6,040 nt of DNA from Gemmatimonadota bacterium (GTDB lineage Bacteria > Gemmatimonadota > Gemmatimonadetes > Gemmatimonadales > GWC2-71-9). The notes beneath the pieces were generated by a model. That model had not been told where the DNA came from and ran no database searches. It saw only the letters and a program-made list of their open reading frames with translations. Shown piece by piece: positions 5,064 to 6,040 of this stretch. The stretch spans positions 1-6,040 of the forward strand of contig SMVY01000017.1 of NCBI GenBank assembly GCA_004357415.1, given 5' to 3'. Position 1 is the stretch's first letter; the number at the start of each line of letters is the position of its first letter. The position numbers were made by a program, and so were the translations under genes.

Positions 5064-6040
5064 CTAGCGTATGCGCGTTTCTGCCGCGCTGCCACGATCG
5101 CCGGTGGGCACCGCCGTGTTGATGGCCATGAGGAGTGTCGTCGCGTAGCTCACGACGAGGAACAAGGGGACCACACGGTAAGCGCGGATCGTATCGAACA
5201 CGGTCGCGCCGAGTAGATCTGGTCCCACTCCGCTGACCAGAGCCAAGACGATGGACGACCATAGCAGTATTCGCAATGGCTGGGGTTGTTCTCTGGGAGA
5301 GGCGCTGAACAAGACGGCGGAGACGAACAGAAGAGAGATCAGATGGGCCGTCCAGGTCACCCCGGATAGGAGGAGGCCGGCGAGAAAGGTGGCCGCCAAC
5401 TCGAAAGCGTTCCACTCGGCGTGGGCTCTGCGCAGCATGAACAGCATGCCCACCCACGTCGTCACCACGGCGAGTGCGGCGGTGCGGTAGAGCCAAGCAC
5501 CTGCTACCGAGCCTCCGGGAAGCCAGGCGCCCCCCATCCCGGAGGGGTCGTTCAGGGATACGAAGGGGCTGTATGCCAGGGTAGCGAGATTGTAATTGTC
5601 CCACCGGATCCGCACTCCCCCGCTCAGGTATTCCGCCAGAAAACCTTGAAGGTATTGGGCGAGATCCAGCCATCCTTGGGCCGGCCCGCGCCACAGAAGC
5701 GGCAGCGCGATGACGCCCAGAGCGATCGGCACTGCGGCAATGAGTGCCCGGCGGGGGCCGCGAAGGATGAACCAGCCGAGAAAGATCACTGGGACGACCT
5801 TGATGCCGGCCGCGGTGATTATCGCCGCTGCCGCCAAGAACCACCGTTCCCGGTTTCCGGCAGCGATCCCGGCGAGTACCAGCACCAGGATGATGAGGTT
5901 GGTCTGGATCCAGCCGGCGTCGGCCTGGAAAAACCGAAACGATACGGCGGTCGCCAGGATGAACGGCAACACCCGCCGGCTGGCGGTAGGGAAAAGCGCG
6001 GTCACGATGTCCCAGGTAAGCCAGACCGCGACCGGGAAGA
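5064..6040 (-). CDS. GT87-type polytopic glycosyltransferase, C-terminal part (cut by window edge)
   Basis: The frame is open through the right edge, so the true start lies outside; a GTG at 6005 is internal. About 325 codons are visible, rich in membrane helices. Numbered from that GTG, motifs fit glycosyltransferase family 87 (DUF2029), integral-membrane enzymes that use polyprenyl-phosphate sugars: Q34-T-N36 in the position of the usual GQxN, IKVVP with Lys69 and Pro72, NYNLATLAY (137-145), and SGVTWTAHL (214-222) in the place of the usual SPxSWxHH. Several hydrophobic helices follow (about 222-236, 246-262, 280-298), then a polar tail (TGDRGSAAETRIR) in the cytoplasm. The probable role is adding a sugar to a cell-envelope glycolipid or polysaccharide. 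The catalytic Asp expected in the first extracytoplasmic loop is beyond the window. The gene ends with TAG next to a hairpin. Confidence 0.8.
   Translation of the reverse strand, partial: FPVAVWLTWDIVTALFPTASRRVLPFILATAVSFRFFQADAGWIQTNLIILVLVLAGIAAGNRERWFLAAAAIITAAGIKVVPVIFLGWFILRGPRRALIAAVPIALGVIALPLLWRGPAQGWLDLAQYLQGFLAEYLSGGVRIRWDNYNLATLAYSPFVSLNDPSGMGGAWLPGGSVAGAWLYRTAALAVVTTWVGMLFMLRRAHAEWNAFELAATFLAGLLLSGVTWTAHLISLLFVSAVLFSASPREQPQPLRILLWSSIVLALVSGVGPDLLGATVFDTIRAYRVVPLFLVVSYATTLLMAINTAVPTGDRGSAAETRIR

Noticed and set aside
4786..5844. Long minus-strand open frame of 352 codons
   Set aside because: It overlaps the GT87 frame, is Arg/Pro/Ser-rich without domain character, and is an out-of-frame shadow of the glycosyltransferase. 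Only its last part, from the ATG at 4926, was kept as a possible remnant.
1..6040. CRISPR array, tRNA, rRNA, transposase, toxin-antitoxin or defence genes
   Set aside because: No regularly spaced repeats, cloverleaf-like sequences or matching protein motifs were seen on either strand.

Overview
The window is GC-rich, and its codons end mostly in G or C. GTG and TTG starts occur next to good Shine-Dalgarno sites. All intact genes lie on the minus strand, so transcription runs from right to left. A secreted imidazolonepropionase-like amidohydrolase, a DinB-fold protein, a CPXCG protein, an SRPBCC protein and lipoproteins are common together in environmental bacteria such as Gemmatimonadota or Acidobacteriota. 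That assignment is inferred from gene content only; there is no rRNA or marker gene.

Read in the direction of transcription. Positions 6040-5064 hold the C-terminal part of a polytopic glycosyltransferase of the GT87 type, cut by the window edge. After a 200-base gap comes an intact SRPBCC (START/polyketide cyclase fold) protein at 4862-4437. From about 4405 to 3678 the sequence looks like a gene graveyard. It holds a degraded NHL-repeat gene interrupted by TGA, the last three membrane helices of a DoxX-like protein on the plus strand, and, abutting it head to head, the C-terminal half of a small membrane protein on the minus strand. A possible DUF4242-like remnant lies just upstream of the SRPBCC gene.

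From 3578 leftwards lies the best-organised unit. A -10-like element and an inverted repeat that includes the probable ribosome-binding site precede four closely packed genes: a CPXCG cysteine-rich protein, an alpha/beta hydrolase with an N-terminal hydrophobic segment, a DinB-like protein and a secreted amidohydrolase. The hydrolase and DinB genes overlap by four bases. The amidohydrolase starts with TTG five bases after the DinB stop, with its Shine-Dalgarno site inside the DinB gene. This suggests coordinated expression of two exported hydrolytic enzymes with two small cytoplasmic proteins. The substrate cannot be read from the sequence.

A small two-helix membrane protein (646-407) follows. 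A 259-base intergenic region with mutually exclusive strong hairpins comes next, and then the start of a lipoprotein gene cut by the left edge. I saw no CRISPR array, tRNA, rRNA, transposase or recognisable defence system. The points most worth a second look are the coupled four-gene cluster, the structured intergenic region at 277-342, the leader hairpin at 3545-3570 and the fused gene remnants around 3838.
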